This document shows positions 8,011-16,421 of a stretch of DNA of 54,295 nucleotides, piece after piece. A program made the position numbers and the translations under genes. Source of the stretch: Chloroflexota bacterium. GTDB lineage: Bacteria > Chloroflexota > Anaerolineae > JAAEKA01. Location: assembly GCA_034717495.1 (NCBI GenBank), contig JAYELL010000006.1, forward strand, positions 1 through 54,295. Direction: 5' to 3'. The number at the start of each line of letters is the position of its first letter. Within the stretch, counting starts at the first letter, position 1. The notes beneath the pieces are model-generated. The model ran no database searches and had not been told where the DNA came from. It saw only the letters and a list, made by a program, of their open reading frames with translations.

Positions 8011-10410
8011 TTACTCGGCGTTCTTGAAGGCGTTGAAGTAAGCCTGGAAGTAGGTGAAATTGCCATCTCGCCCGACATGGAGGGGGTTGGCCATATCCCA
8101 CTGAACTTCCCAGGAGGTGACAACATCTTGAGCGTCGAGGGCCGAGCCATCGTGGAAGGTAACGCCATCACGCAGGTGGAAGGTCCACTCGGTGAGGTCG
8201 TCATTGGCTTCCCATTTTTCGGCGAGGGCGGGCACGACATCGCTGCCACCGATTTCGTAGGCAAGCAGGGCTTCGTTGATCTGCTCGCAGGCACGCAGGC
8301 TCTCGCCATCGGTTTCGTCGGCGCAGTAGAGGCCGATGGGTTCGGCGTTCTGCATCCAGACGAAGGTGTCATTATCGCCACACTGGACGACGGCGAAGTA
8401 CTCGTTGCCGAGGGGGCTGGCGTGGCCGCCATCGCAGTTGGCCTGATAGGCGACGCCGGAGCCACCGTGGGCGACGGGGATCATGGGCACGTGCTGTTTG
8501 AGGAGCTCGTTGGCCTGGTCGTAGATGGGCTGGCGCTCGGCAGGATCGGCCAGGGAGCCAGCGTGGTTGAGGGAATCCCAGATATCCTGGTGGCCGGCGC
8601 CGAACTGGTCGCTGGCGCCCTGACCGAAGTGGAAGTCAAGGAAGTTGGTGGCGTCAGGATAGTCAGCGCCCCAACCGAGGAGATGGAAGCCATCGAGTTC
8701 ACCGGCGTCGGCAGCATCGAGGAAAGTGCCCGATTCCATGACGACGATCTCGGCGTCGACGCCGATGTCGGCGAGCTGGGCCTGGATGTCCTGGGCGACG
8801 ATGCCAGGTTCAGGCAGGTAGGAGCGGACGACATCGCGGTAGGAGATGGTGGTCTTGAAGTCGGGAAGGACCCCTTCTTCGGTGAGGATCTTGACCGCTT
8901 CATCGGGGTTGAACTCGTACCATTGGGCGCCGTCGGAGTAGCCGAAGATGCTCTCGGGCATGAACTGAGTGGCGACCTGGGAGCCTGGGGGGTAGAAGTT
9001 GTCGACCAGGCGCTGGCGGTCGATGGCCATGGCGAAGGCCTGGCGGACCTTTTCGTTGTCGAAGGGTTCGAAGGCGTCGTTCATGCCGACGTAGAAGATG
9101 TTGGTGCCAGGTCGTTCGTAGAGTGTGAGGTCGCCATTGGCCTGGATGACGCCGAAGTCATCGGGACCAGGGTTGTCGATGCCATGGACCTGACCGGACT
9201 GGAGTTCGAGCAGACGCTGAGCGCTCTCAGAGCTCCAGCGGAAGACGAGGGTTTCGGTCCTGGCGACATCGCCCCAGTAGTCGTCGAAGCGTTTGAGGAT
9301 CATCTGGTCGCCGCGGCGCCATTCATCCATGGCGTAGGGGCCGGTGCCGACGGGGTTTTCGACGAGATCACCACCGCCGCCGGTGGCTTCGAGGTATTCG
9401 GAAGGATGGATGCCGAGGGCGGCGAAAGCGGCCTTGGCCGGGAAGGCGGGATCGGGGCGGCAGAGGGAGAACTTGACGGTCAGATCGTCGACTGCATCGA
9501 TGCTGGCGATGATGCCGCCATACTCGCAGTCGGCGTCTGCTACTGCTTCCTCTTCGGCTGCCACGGCTTCTGTGCCAAACCACTTATCGTAGATTTCCTC
9601 GTATTGCCCGGAGGCCTTGATGGCAGCAAGGCCCTCGTTGATGGCACCGCGAAGTTCGGGAAAATCTTTGCGGATGGCAACGCCGTAGAACTCATCAGTG
9701 AAGGGCTGGCCCACGAGGGTAGCGTTCAGTTCGGGATTGGCCTTGATGATGTCAGCGGAGGTGGGGCCGTCGTTGACGATTGCATCCACATCGCCGTTGC
9801 CCAGTGCCTGGAAGGCCAGGGTGATCTCATCGTAGCGAACCACCTCGGCGTCGGTGTTTTCGTCGGTCCAGATGTCACCGGTGGTACCCAGCTGAACGCC
9901 GACCTTGACACCTGCAACCAGATCATCGGGACCCTGGATTCCACTGCTGTTCAGGACAGCGATCATCTGACCGGCGTTGAAATAGGGGTCACTAAAATCG
10001 ACAGCTTTTTGACGCTCTTCGGTGATGGTAGCCGCGGAGATCACGCCGTCGAACTCACCACTGGCCAGGGCCACGAAGATGCCATCCCAGCGAGTGTTGA
10101 TGAATTCGAAGTCGAAACCGGCTTGTTCGGCAATGGCGTTCATGATTTCCACGTCGAAGCCGATGATGTTGCCACTTTCATCCACCGACTCAAAGGGTGG
10201 ATACTCGGCATTGGTGCCGATCTTGACGGTGCCAAGCTCGGCGGCGGGTTCTTCGGCGGCAGGTTCTTCGGCGGCAGGTTCTTCGGCGGCAGGTTCTTCG
10301 GCGGCGGGTTCCTGGGCAGGGGCCGCTGGCTGAGCTGCCGGACAGGCCGTCAGGGCCAGGCTGGCAATCAACAGGATGGCCAAAAGGGATAACAGTTTTG
10401 CATGTCGCAT
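8011..10410 (-). CDS. Chimeric solute-binding lipoprotein: family 3 domain plus circularly permuted family 5 domain
   Basis: A 799-residue secreted lipoprotein. Residues 1-22 are a signal peptide with lipobox LTAC (Cys23). Residues 24-58 are a PAAEE repeat linker. Residues 59-279 are a complete family 3 (polar amino acid type) binding domain, from VKIGTNAEYPPFE to YEEIYDKWFG. Residues 298-677 match the middle and end of a family 5 (oligopeptide type) domain: VGTGPY at 354, AIDRQRLVD at 462, GWGADYPDATNFL at 579. Residues 681-799 then carry what is normally its beginning: LAEKWEANDDLTEWTFHLRDG, FHDG, DVVTSW. The family 5 domain is therefore permuted. ATG at 10410 has AAAGGAGA upstream. It heads the livHMGF operon, and no LivJ-type protein is present. 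Confidence 0.9.
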   Translation of the reverse strand: MRHAKLLSLLAILLIASLALTACPAAQPAAPAQEPAAEEPAAEEPAAEEPAAEEPAAELGTVKIGTNAEYPPFESVDESGNIIGFDVEIMNAIAEQAGFDFEFINTRWDGIFVALASGEFDGVISAATITEERQKAVDFSDPYFNAGQMIAVLNSSGIQGPDDLVAGVKVGVQLGTTGDIWTDENTDAEVVRYDEITLAFQALGNGDVDAIVNDGPTSADIIKANPELNATLVGQPFTDEFYGVAIRKDFPELRGAINEGLAAIKASGQYEEIYDKWFGTEAVAAEEEAVADADCEYGGIIASIDAVDDLTVKFSLCRPDPAFPAKAAFAALGIHPSEYLEATGGGGDLVENPVGTGPYAMDEWRRGDQMILKRFDDYWGDVARTETLVFRWSSESAQRLLELQSGQVHGIDNPGPDDFGVIQANGDLTLYERPGTNIFYVGMNDAFEPFDNEKVRQAFAMAIDRQRLVDNFYPPGSQVATQFMPESIFGYSDGAQWYEFNPDEAVKILTEEGVLPDFKTTISYRDVVRSYLPEPGIVAQDIQAQLADIGVDAEIVVMESGTFLDAADAGELDGFHLLGWGADYPDATNFLDFHFGQGASDQFGAGHQDIWDSLNHAGSLADPAERQPIYDQANELLKQHVPMIPVAHGGSGVAYQANCDGGHASPLGNEYFAVVQCGDNDTFVWMQNAEPIGLYCADETDGESLRACEQINEALLAYEIGGSDVVPALAEKWEANDDLTEWTFHLRDGVTFHDGSALDAQDVVTSWEVQWDMANPLHVGRDGNFTYFQAYFNAFKNAE
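10237..10311 (-). repeat. 15-base tandem repeat encoding the PAAEE linker
   Basis: About four and a half copies of a 15-base unit (GGTTCTTCGGCGGCA on the forward strand) encode the repeated PAAEE linker between lipid anchor and binding domains. The copies are almost identical in DNA, differing by a single A/G at the outer edges. This suggests recent expansion and possible length variation between strains. Confidence 0.85.
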
Positions 10411-11008
10411 AGGTCTTCTCCTTTGAAGGACTGATAGGGGGAACTTGGACATTCCGTACCAATACAGGTCGACTCGCCTGGCAGCAACTGGCGCCAGGAG
10501 GGAGCGACGCTGGATTCATGAGGTCTGGGTGGGGCAGGTCGGTGCCTGGGTAGCACCACGGAAGAAACCTTGCCAGGATCGTGGCGAAAGAGACATTGGT
10601 CACACAGACCGGTGGCAGGCATTATAGTGTTCGAGCAAAGCTTTGTCAAGGCGAATCGTTTCCAGAAAGCTGGATCGATCCCATGCCACACGCGACCAGC
10701 CCGGTCGCGTGTGGGACGGGCATGATGCCGTCGACAAACCGTCATCCCCGCGACCGCCCGAACGGCAGCAGTTGTTGCGAGTAGCAGGTGTTTTGGGCGG
10801 TCGGCGGGGATCCACTGGCTGAAAAAGGGGCGAGAGGTGGCCAGCCACCTCGATGATCGAGCGGAATTGCCCTAACGGGCATATTGTGTCAGGAATGGTG
10901 GCAACAGTTGCGGACAGCTGAGGGTACATACGAATCAACTGGTCGGGATGTGGTGAAGAGTGGGTATCCTCTGAACCTCTTTCCCAAAAAGCCGGAACCG
11001 CCGCGATC
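10411..11008. other. Gene-free region: leader and promoter of the uptake operon
   Basis: No convincing gene is seen in these 598 bases. The left third is the roughly 200-base leader of the binding-protein operon and contains several short inverted repeats (for example GGTGCCTGGGTAGCACC at about 10541). I do not recognise a known riboswitch class in it. The consensus promoter lies at 10621-10649. The part from 10650 to 11008 separates it from the rRNA methyltransferase gene; a hypothetical reverse frame there has no supporting features. Confidence 0.6.
10621..10649 (-). promoter_or_regulatory. Consensus sigma-70 promoter of the binding protein-liv operon
   Basis: Read on the reverse strand, TTGACA (10649-10644) and TATAAT (10626-10621) are separated by exactly 17 bases, a perfect consensus. 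Transcription would begin near 10614, leaving a leader of about 204 bases before the ATG at 10410. The strength of the promoter agrees with high expression of a binding protein. Confidence 0.85.
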
Positions 11009-12307
11009 CTACGATGGGGCAGCCGCGGCGAACAGGCACTTCAAATAAGCCCCCTCGGGAAAGCCGATGGGATGGTCGAGGGGATGTCCGCTAAGAGTAA
11101 TACCATGTAGTCGCCATTGCTCTTGCTCGACGGTCTCCTGTATGGTTGCGACAAAGGCTTCCTGGGTCACCCGGCTGGAGCATGACGCCTGGACCAGGGT
11201 GCCGCCCGGTTCGAGGACGCCCAGGGCCAACCGGGTCAGACGGCTGTAGGCGCGAAGGGCACCGTCGACCTGATCCCTTCGCTGGGCGAAGGCTGGCGGA
11301 TCCAGGATGACCAGGTCGAAGCGCCGGCCGCTCGCCGCCAGCGAGGCTAGAACCTGAAAGGCGTCGCCCGCGATGATCGCGTGGCGGGCCTGGCGCACGG
11401 CCGGGACCTGGCTGTTCAGGGCGAAGTTGCGTTCCGCCCCATCCAGGGCAAGCTGGTTCAGGTCGATGCTGGTGACCGATCGGGCGCCACCCCGGGCGGC
11501 GTAGAGTGAGAACCCGCCGGTGTAGGCGAAGACATTGAGCACCTCTTTGCCCGCTGACAGGTCCTGGACCCTGCGCCGGTTGTCTCGCTGGTCGAGGAAA
11601 AAGCCGGTCTTCTGACCATGTTGCAGATCGGCTTCGAAACGAAGGCCATTCTCCTGGAACAGCGCGGGCCCGGTAATCGGCGGCCCTTTGAGAACCTGAC
11701 CATCTTCCAGATCGAGCAGGGAATCTGTCTGGTGCTGCAGGGCCCTGTTCAGGCGCAGAACCTGACGGCGGTTGGGAATGCAGAGATCGAGGGTTGATTG
11801 GATCTGTGGCAAATGAGGCGCCCACGCAGGCGTGTATAGTTTGATCACCAGGCTGTCTTCGTAGCGGTCGACGATCAGGCCTGGCAGCCCGTCGTTCTCG
11901 CCGTGTACCGCACGGTACCCTGTTGTGCTGGTCTCGCTCAGAGCAGCCCTGCGACCAACTGCTGTGGCTACTTGCCTGCGCAACCAGGTCTGGTCGATAG
12001 GAGTCGATGTGCCGTGGTGCAGAATGCGCACCCGGATAGGGGAGGTGGGATCGTACAATCCGATGGCCAGGAAACGGTCCTTGCGATCAAAGATCACCGC
12101 CAGGTCACCGGGCAGTCCTTGATGGCTCTGGCGCCGGATGGCGCGATCGAACACCCAGGGGTGGCCGCGACGGATTGCCCGTTCCGCTTCGGGAGAAATG
12201 CGCAGGGCGATGCGGCGTGATCCAGGTGCCTGGAAGGCCATTGCGCGATCAGATTCGTTCACGGCAACAGGCTGCCGGGGGATGACCGGTTTTCCGGAAA
12301 CATGCAA
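11009..12307 (-). CDS. RlmI-like 23S rRNA cytosine-C5 methyltransferase
   Basis: This is a class I SAM-dependent RNA methyltransferase of the RlmI/YccW type. An N-terminal PUA domain (GHPWVFDRAI near residue 48) is followed by a linker domain and a Rossmann domain with motif I NVFAYTGGFSLYAA, motif IV DLVILDPPAFAQ and the QASCSSRV cysteine motif near residue 375. Members make m5C1962 in 23S rRNA; the exact base here is inferred. A TTG at 12307 gives 432 residues and lies seven bases after the GDPD stop with AGGGG upstream. An ATG at 12241 would give 410 residues and still keep the PUA domain. Confidence 0.88.
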   Translation of the reverse strand: MHVSGKPVIPRQPVAVNESDRAMAFQAPGSRRIALRISPEAERAIRRGHPWVFDRAIRRQSHQGLPGDLAVIFDRKDRFLAIGLYDPTSPIRVRILHHGTSTPIDQTWLRRQVATAVGRRAALSETSTTGYRAVHGENDGLPGLIVDRYEDSLVIKLYTPAWAPHLPQIQSTLDLCIPNRRQVLRLNRALQHQTDSLLDLEDGQVLKGPPITGPALFQENGLRFEADLQHGQKTGFFLDQRDNRRRVQDLSAGKEVLNVFAYTGGFSLYAARGGARSVTSIDLNQLALDGAERNFALNSQVPAVRQARHAIIAGDAFQVLASLAASGRRFDLVILDPPAFAQRRDQVDGALRAYSRLTRLALGVLEPGGTLVQASCSSRVTQEAFVATIQETVEQEQWRLHGITLSGHPLDHPIGFPEGAYLKCLFAAAAPS

Positions 12308-12313
12308 GCACCC

Positions 12314-13207
12314 CTATTCCCGACCAAGGGTTTTCAGCAGGCGATCGGGATTATCGGTGATGATGCCGTCGACCCCCAGGTCAATCAAACGCTGCATATC
12401 GGCCAGATCGTTGACGGTCCAAACATGGACGTCCATATCTCTGGAGTGAGAATCCTTCACAAAACGGGGCGTGAGGATGTGGATTCCGCTGCGCCTTTCC
12501 GGCACCTGCACTGCCTGGGCCGGAGGGGAATAGGTATCGGCGAGCCCCACCGTGTGTCGCACAAAGAAGTTGATGATCTCGTCCTGACTGGCCGAGGTTG
12601 ATACCTCGGGGCAGGCGGTCCGGAACTGGTCGAGAGCTTCCTGATGGAAGGATGCCGCCAGCACTTTGTCTGTCATGTCGTGCTTTTTGATGGCATCACA
12701 GAAGAGCTCTTCCACCGGCTGGTTTTCGACCAGCTTGATCTCGATATTCATGGGCATATCGGGAAACGCCAGGAAGACTTCTTCCAGGGTGGCAGGTGTG
12801 ATACCCTGGCCTCGATAGGGATAGGTCTGGCCCTCGTCCTGGCTCCAGTCGTAGCCGGCGTCCAGGCTCTTGAAGGAATCCAGCGTCATTTCCTCGATGA
12901 TCCCACTGCCGTTGGTCGTTCGATCGACCGTTTCGTCGTGCATCAATACCAGATGGCCGTCGCCGGTGACGTGCAGATCCATCTCCAGCATGTCGACGCC
13001 CATGGATGCTGCCCGTTCAAATGCGAGCATGGTGTTGCCGGGCCAGACGCCGTCGCCGCCCTGATGGGCAATGACCAAGGGACGAGGTTCGCCGGGCAGG
13101 CAGGCGAGACAGGACTCTGCCTTGCGCGCTGTCAGGAACATCACCAGCAATGCAAGGGTGAGCAAGAGAAAAAGAAGAAGAAGCAGTCGTGCAATCCATG
13201 TGCGCAT
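12314..13207 (-). CDS. Membrane-anchored GDPD-family protein with altered metal site
   Basis: This 297-residue protein has an N-terminal transmembrane or signal segment (residues 5-26) followed by a TIM-barrel glycerophosphodiester phosphodiesterase domain. The ordered family motifs are visible: AHQGG at 47, EMDLHVTGDGHLVLMHDE around 73-91, NIEIK near 155 and VWTVND near 265. The usual HRG...PENT motif is HQGGDGVWPGNT here, so the arginine and the metal-binding glutamate are replaced by Gln and Gly. The second acidic pair and the catalytic HDE histidine remain. Activity is therefore uncertain. It sits between the saccharopine dehydrogenase-like and RlmI-like genes on the same strand. Confidence 0.85.
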   Translation of the reverse strand: MRTWIARLLLLLFLLLTLALLVMFLTARKAESCLACLPGEPRPLVIAHQGGDGVWPGNTMLAFERAASMGVDMLEMDLHVTGDGHLVLMHDETVDRTTNGSGIIEEMTLDSFKSLDAGYDWSQDEGQTYPYRGQGITPATLEEVFLAFPDMPMNIEIKLVENQPVEELFCDAIKKHDMTDKVLAASFHQEALDQFRTACPEVSTSASQDEIINFFVRHTVGLADTYSPPAQAVQVPERRSGIHILTPRFVKDSHSRDMDVHVWTVNDLADMQRLIDLGVDGIITDNPDRLLKTLGRE

Positions 13208-13234
13208 AGTGGGTCTCCGTTTGTTGCTGCCGCT

Positions 13235-14404
13235 TCAGGACAGCCGTTCTTCGATTGTCAACCCGCGGCGGCGGGCTTCTTTCACGAAAATGTCGCCAGG
13301 CAGGGCCAGTTCCAGGGGAATGGCGCCCACCGGGATCTCACCCCGCGCCAACATGATGGCCACAATGGAAGCGTGCCAGCCGGTGGTTCGCTCCATCGCA
13401 GTGAAACCAGTCGCCTCGTCGAAGCGATCAATCAGTTGCACCGTCGCTTCAGCGCTTTTACCATCATGAGTTCCCCTTGCACTCGCCAGGATGATACACA
13501 CATCCCGCGGGTCATCAGACCGCACCTGAGGTTCGTACAAGGCCTTGAATACCGCCCGAGGGCTGATCTGCATGCCCTCGACGGTGATGGGCTCAGGGCT
13601 GAAGAGACCCAAATCTGAGAAGGCTTTCAACTGGGTGAAAGTGCCGGGGTAACGCAGTATCTTGAGCTGAAAAGTCTCCAGTTGGCCGAGGAAACTCCAG
13701 GGAGCGGTTGAAACCCCGCCCGCCACGACGAAAGCTTCCAGGGTCCCGATTCCGGGAACCGTAATCATCTCCAGCTCGCTGAAGCAGGGCAGATGAGTCA
13801 ACTTGCCATCTCGCAGCACGGTAATGCCGCCATAGTACTCGTTGGCCAGCCCCTCGATGTTGAAAGTGGATTCGTACCGCCAGGGTTGTCGAGGGTTCTC
13901 AGGTAAACCACCGTCGAAAATCGAGACATGGGTTGCGTCGTCGAGAAGACTCATGGCATGGACGGCAAGGGTGTTTCCCATGCCCGGTCCCATGCCACAA
14001 TCGGGTACGATGCGCACACCTGCCTGTTTGGCGTCTTTATGCAGAGCGTGTTGCTGGCGAACCAGCTCAGTATTGCCGCCCAGATCGCAGAACGATGCGC
14101 CCGCCCGGATGGCCGCCCGGCTCAGGCCCAGGTTGTAGCGATAGGGGACCGCGCTCAGAACGACGTCATAGCCTTGCATGACATCGAACGCTGCCTGTTC
14201 GTTGGCGGCATCGAAGATGATGGTATCGATGACTGCGTGCTGATCGGGACTCGCCAGGCTGGCGAGGCGCCCGGCGGCGTTTTGCGCCTGAACGGCGTTA
14301 TGATCGGCCAGCGTGACGCGGCGGGCGTCACCGAAACGAAGCAGGTCGTAGGCAGCCGCTGTTCCCTGCCGGCCGGCGCCCAACACCAGATAGGAAAAAG
14401 ACAA
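13235..14404 (-). CDS. Saccharopine dehydrogenase family protein
   Basis: A 389-residue NAD(P)-binding oxidoreductase of the LYS9/saccharopine dehydrogenase type. The Rossmann motif is LVLGAGRQGTAAAYDLLRFG at the extreme N-terminus, and VLSAVPYRYN and FCDLGGNTELV follow at about residues 83-110, as in the family. PDCGMGPGMGN near 135 is also typical. The length is close to bacterial LYS9-like proteins. Family members act on saccharopine, on carboxynorspermidine or in reductive amination; the true substrate is unknown. It lies 13 bases after glutamine synthetase on the same strand, which hints at nitrogen or amino acid metabolism. Confidence 0.85.
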   Translation of the reverse strand: MSFSYLVLGAGRQGTAAAYDLLRFGDARRVTLADHNAVQAQNAAGRLASLASPDQHAVIDTIIFDAANEQAAFDVMQGYDVVLSAVPYRYNLGLSRAAIRAGASFCDLGGNTELVRQQHALHKDAKQAGVRIVPDCGMGPGMGNTLAVHAMSLLDDATHVSIFDGGLPENPRQPWRYESTFNIEGLANEYYGGITVLRDGKLTHLPCFSELEMITVPGIGTLEAFVVAGGVSTAPWSFLGQLETFQLKILRYPGTFTQLKAFSDLGLFSPEPITVEGMQISPRAVFKALYEPQVRSDDPRDVCIILASARGTHDGKSAEATVQLIDRFDEATGFTAMERTTGWHASIVAIMLARGEIPVGAIPLELALPGDIFVKEARRRGLTIEERLS

Positions 14405-14417
14405 GGTTGGCTCCTTG

Positions 14418-15770
14418 TTAGTAGATACTCAGGTAGCGGTCCAATTCCCAACGGCTGACAGAGATGCGATAGTCGTCCCATTCCAGGCTCTTGGCTTCCG
14501 CGTAGCGTTCAAAGATGTGATCACCCAGGGCTTCACGCATCAACGGATCGGCCTTCAAGGTCTCGACGGCCTCGCCAAGGCTGCCTGGCATGGTTTCCAG
14601 CTCAGACTGACGGGTTTTATCGACGTGGTAGAGATCCTCCTCTGTCGGCGCCGGAGGAGCCAGCTCCCGGGAAATGCCGTCCAGGCCGGAGTGCAGCATG
14701 ACTGCGAAGGCCAGGTAGGGGTTGGCGCTGGGATCGGGACAGCGCAACTCGATGCGGGTTGACGCCGGCTGCTCAGCCCGGACCAGCGGAATGCGGATCA
14801 GCGCAGATCGATTCATTCGTGCCCAGGAGACGTATACCGGGGCCTCATAGCCGGGCACCAGCCGTTTGTAGGAGTTGACAAGGGGTGCAATCAAGGCAGA
14901 AAAGGCGCGGGCGTGCTCCAACTGGCCGGCAATGTATTGCAGGGCCAGAGGTGCAAGGCCATACATACCCTCACCGGTTGTATCGACAAAGGCGTTTTTT
15001 CCGGTGGTCTTATCAACCAGGCTCTGGTGGACGTGCATGCCAGAACCGTTGATGCCGGCGATAGGCTTGGGCATAAAGGTGCAGTAGAGGCCGTTGAGCT
15101 GCGCGATCGCCTTGAGCGTGGTTCTCAGGGTTACGGCATCATCCGCTGTGCGCAGGGCATTGCCATACTTGAAGTCAATTTCGTGTTGTCCGCTGGCGAC
15201 CTCATGGTGGGCAGCTTCCACGTCGATGTCGAATTCCTTCAGGGCCTGCACCATCTGGCGCCGCACAGTATGGGCAAGATCGGTGCTGACATCGAAGTAA
15301 CCGGCCTGATCGTGGGTGCGCAAAGGCAGCAGCTCTCCTTGCGGACCTGGCCGGAAGAGAAAGAATTCCAATTCGGGGCCTGTGTTGAAATCATAGCCCA
15401 TAGCCTCTGCCTTTTTCAGGGCGCGCTTGAGTACGTAGCGGGGGTCTCCTTCAAAGGGAAGTCCATCCGGGGTGTACACATCGCAGATCACGCGCGCCGA
15501 CGGCATGTCATCGCGCCGCCAGGGGATGACTGCAAAGGTATCCAGATCGGGAACCAGGTACATGTCGCTCTCGGCGATGCGGGCAAATCCTTCGATCGAC
15601 GATCCATCAAACCAGATACCGTGATCGATAGCCACTTCCCAGCGATCGGCGGGAATAGTGATCTGTTTGACGATGCCGGCGAGGTCGGTAAACTGCAGGT
15701 TGACGAAACGTACATTGTTCCTGGCGATGATCTCCGCCGCTCGTTCCACAGCTGCTTTGTCGTGAGACAT
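14418..15770 (-). CDS. glnA: Glutamine synthetase, type I-alpha
   Basis: Makes glutamine from glutamate, ammonia and ATP. The 450-residue length and absence of the adenylylation loop (no NLY.LP motif) place it in the GSI-alpha group found in Gram-positive bacteria and archaea, which is feedback-controlled rather than adenylylated. DGSSIEGFARIAESDMYL near residue 55 includes the arginine that in Bacillus senses glutamine. The metal-site motifs ATGPELEFF-like (NTGPELEFFLF), GSGMHVHQS and RIELRCPDPSANPY follow in order. AGGAGAG precedes the ATG. A strong terminator-like hairpin lies 46 bases upstream of the gene. Confidence 0.96.
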   Translation of the reverse strand: MSHDKAAVERAAEIIARNNVRFVNLQFTDLAGIVKQITIPADRWEVAIDHGIWFDGSSIEGFARIAESDMYLVPDLDTFAVIPWRRDDMPSARVICDVYTPDGLPFEGDPRYVLKRALKKAEAMGYDFNTGPELEFFLFRPGPQGELLPLRTHDQAGYFDVSTDLAHTVRRQMVQALKEFDIDVEAAHHEVASGQHEIDFKYGNALRTADDAVTLRTTLKAIAQLNGLYCTFMPKPIAGINGSGMHVHQSLVDKTTGKNAFVDTTGEGMYGLAPLALQYIAGQLEHARAFSALIAPLVNSYKRLVPGYEAPVYVSWARMNRSALIRIPLVRAEQPASTRIELRCPDPSANPYLAFAVMLHSGLDGISRELAPPAPTEEDLYHVDKTRQSELETMPGSLGEAVETLKADPLMREALGDHIFERYAEAKSLEWDDYRISVSRWELDRYLSIY

Positions 15771-15815
15771 TTCCTGTTTCTCTCCTTGTGATAAAGACTG
15801 TGCCCACTGCCAAAG

Positions 15816-15871
15816 AAAAAAGCGCCTGCTGCGGGAAGATGTGTTAGCAATCTTCCACGCCCAAGGCGCCT
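15816..15871 (-). terminator. Rho-independent terminator upstream of glnA
   Basis: On the reverse strand, GCGCCTTGGGCGTGGAAGAT (15869-15850) can pair with ATCTTCCCGCAGCAGGCGC (15840-15822) around an eight- to nine-base loop. Six Ts follow at 15821-15816. It ends transcripts of the three-gene operon at 15936-18166. Because little room for a promoter remains before glnA, it could also act as an attenuator in the glnA leader. Confidence 0.75.
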
Positions 15872-15935
15872 CTGCAATGGACTATTTCACAACATCAAGA
15901 CCCACTGGCAAACCCAATGGGCTACAAGACAGGTT

Positions 15936-16400
15936 CTACTCCTCCTCCAGATCCTGCCATTCGCTGACCACCCAGGCGCCCACTGCCAGGACCACCTCGG
16001 TGACCGTTTCGGGGCCGAAAACCAGGGCAAGACCACCTTCCTGGGTTTCGGCAACCTCGACAAGAACCCCTTCATTGTCCACCAGGCCAATGAGGGTTTC
16101 CTCGATCCTGTCTATTCCCTGCAACGGGTCATCTCCGATGGAAGGATAGAGCAATACACCGTACAACTCCAGGAGAATCCCGTTGTCCAGGCGAAGGTCC
16201 ATATCGACGATCGATCGCCATTCGGCTGCCGGCACTTGCTCAGTCAGTTCATCGGCAAGGGAACTATCCCAAAAGCTGACGCCAACCACGGCGCTGCCTT
16301 TCAGCGAGGCCAACGCCTCGAACGCTTCGTCGCTAAGCTCAACCTGAAAATCGCTGGTGGATGCCTCCTCGATGGCCGAAGTTCCGTTGACAGAGGTCAT
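15936..16400 (-). CDS. Acidic protein of unknown function, third gene of M23 operon
   Basis: This 154-residue protein is not recognised. It is strongly acidic, has no signal peptide or membrane segment, and contains no cysteine. The predicted pattern alternates short hydrophobic strands (GSAVVGVSFWD, LELYGVLLYP, TVTEVVLAVGAWVV), suggesting a compact alpha/beta protein. It ends in the acidic tail DLEEE. AGGAGGA precedes the ATG. It is the last gene of an operon with the M23-type protein (21 bases upstream) and another unknown protein, and is followed by a strong terminator. Confidence 0.75.
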   Translation of the reverse strand: MTSVNGTSAIEEASTSDFQVELSDEAFEALASLKGSAVVGVSFWDSSLADELTEQVPAAEWRSIVDMDLRLDNGILLELYGVLLYPSIGDDPLQGIDRIEETLIGLVDNEGVLVEVAETQEGGLALVFGPETVTEVVLAVGAWVVSEWQDLEEE

Positions 16401-16421
16401 CAGGTCCTCCTTTTTCCTGGG

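Noticed and set aside
7999-10392. A 797-codon open frame on the forward strand antisense to the binding protein
   Set aside because: It is the mirror of a strongly biased coding sequence. Its product is a monotonous Gly/Val/Asp-rich chain with no family features, while the reverse frame has a signal peptide, domains and a ribosome-binding site.
10600-10938. A 112-codon reverse frame upstream of the uptake operon
   Set aside because: It crosses the consensus promoter, lacks a ribosome-binding site and shows no family features.
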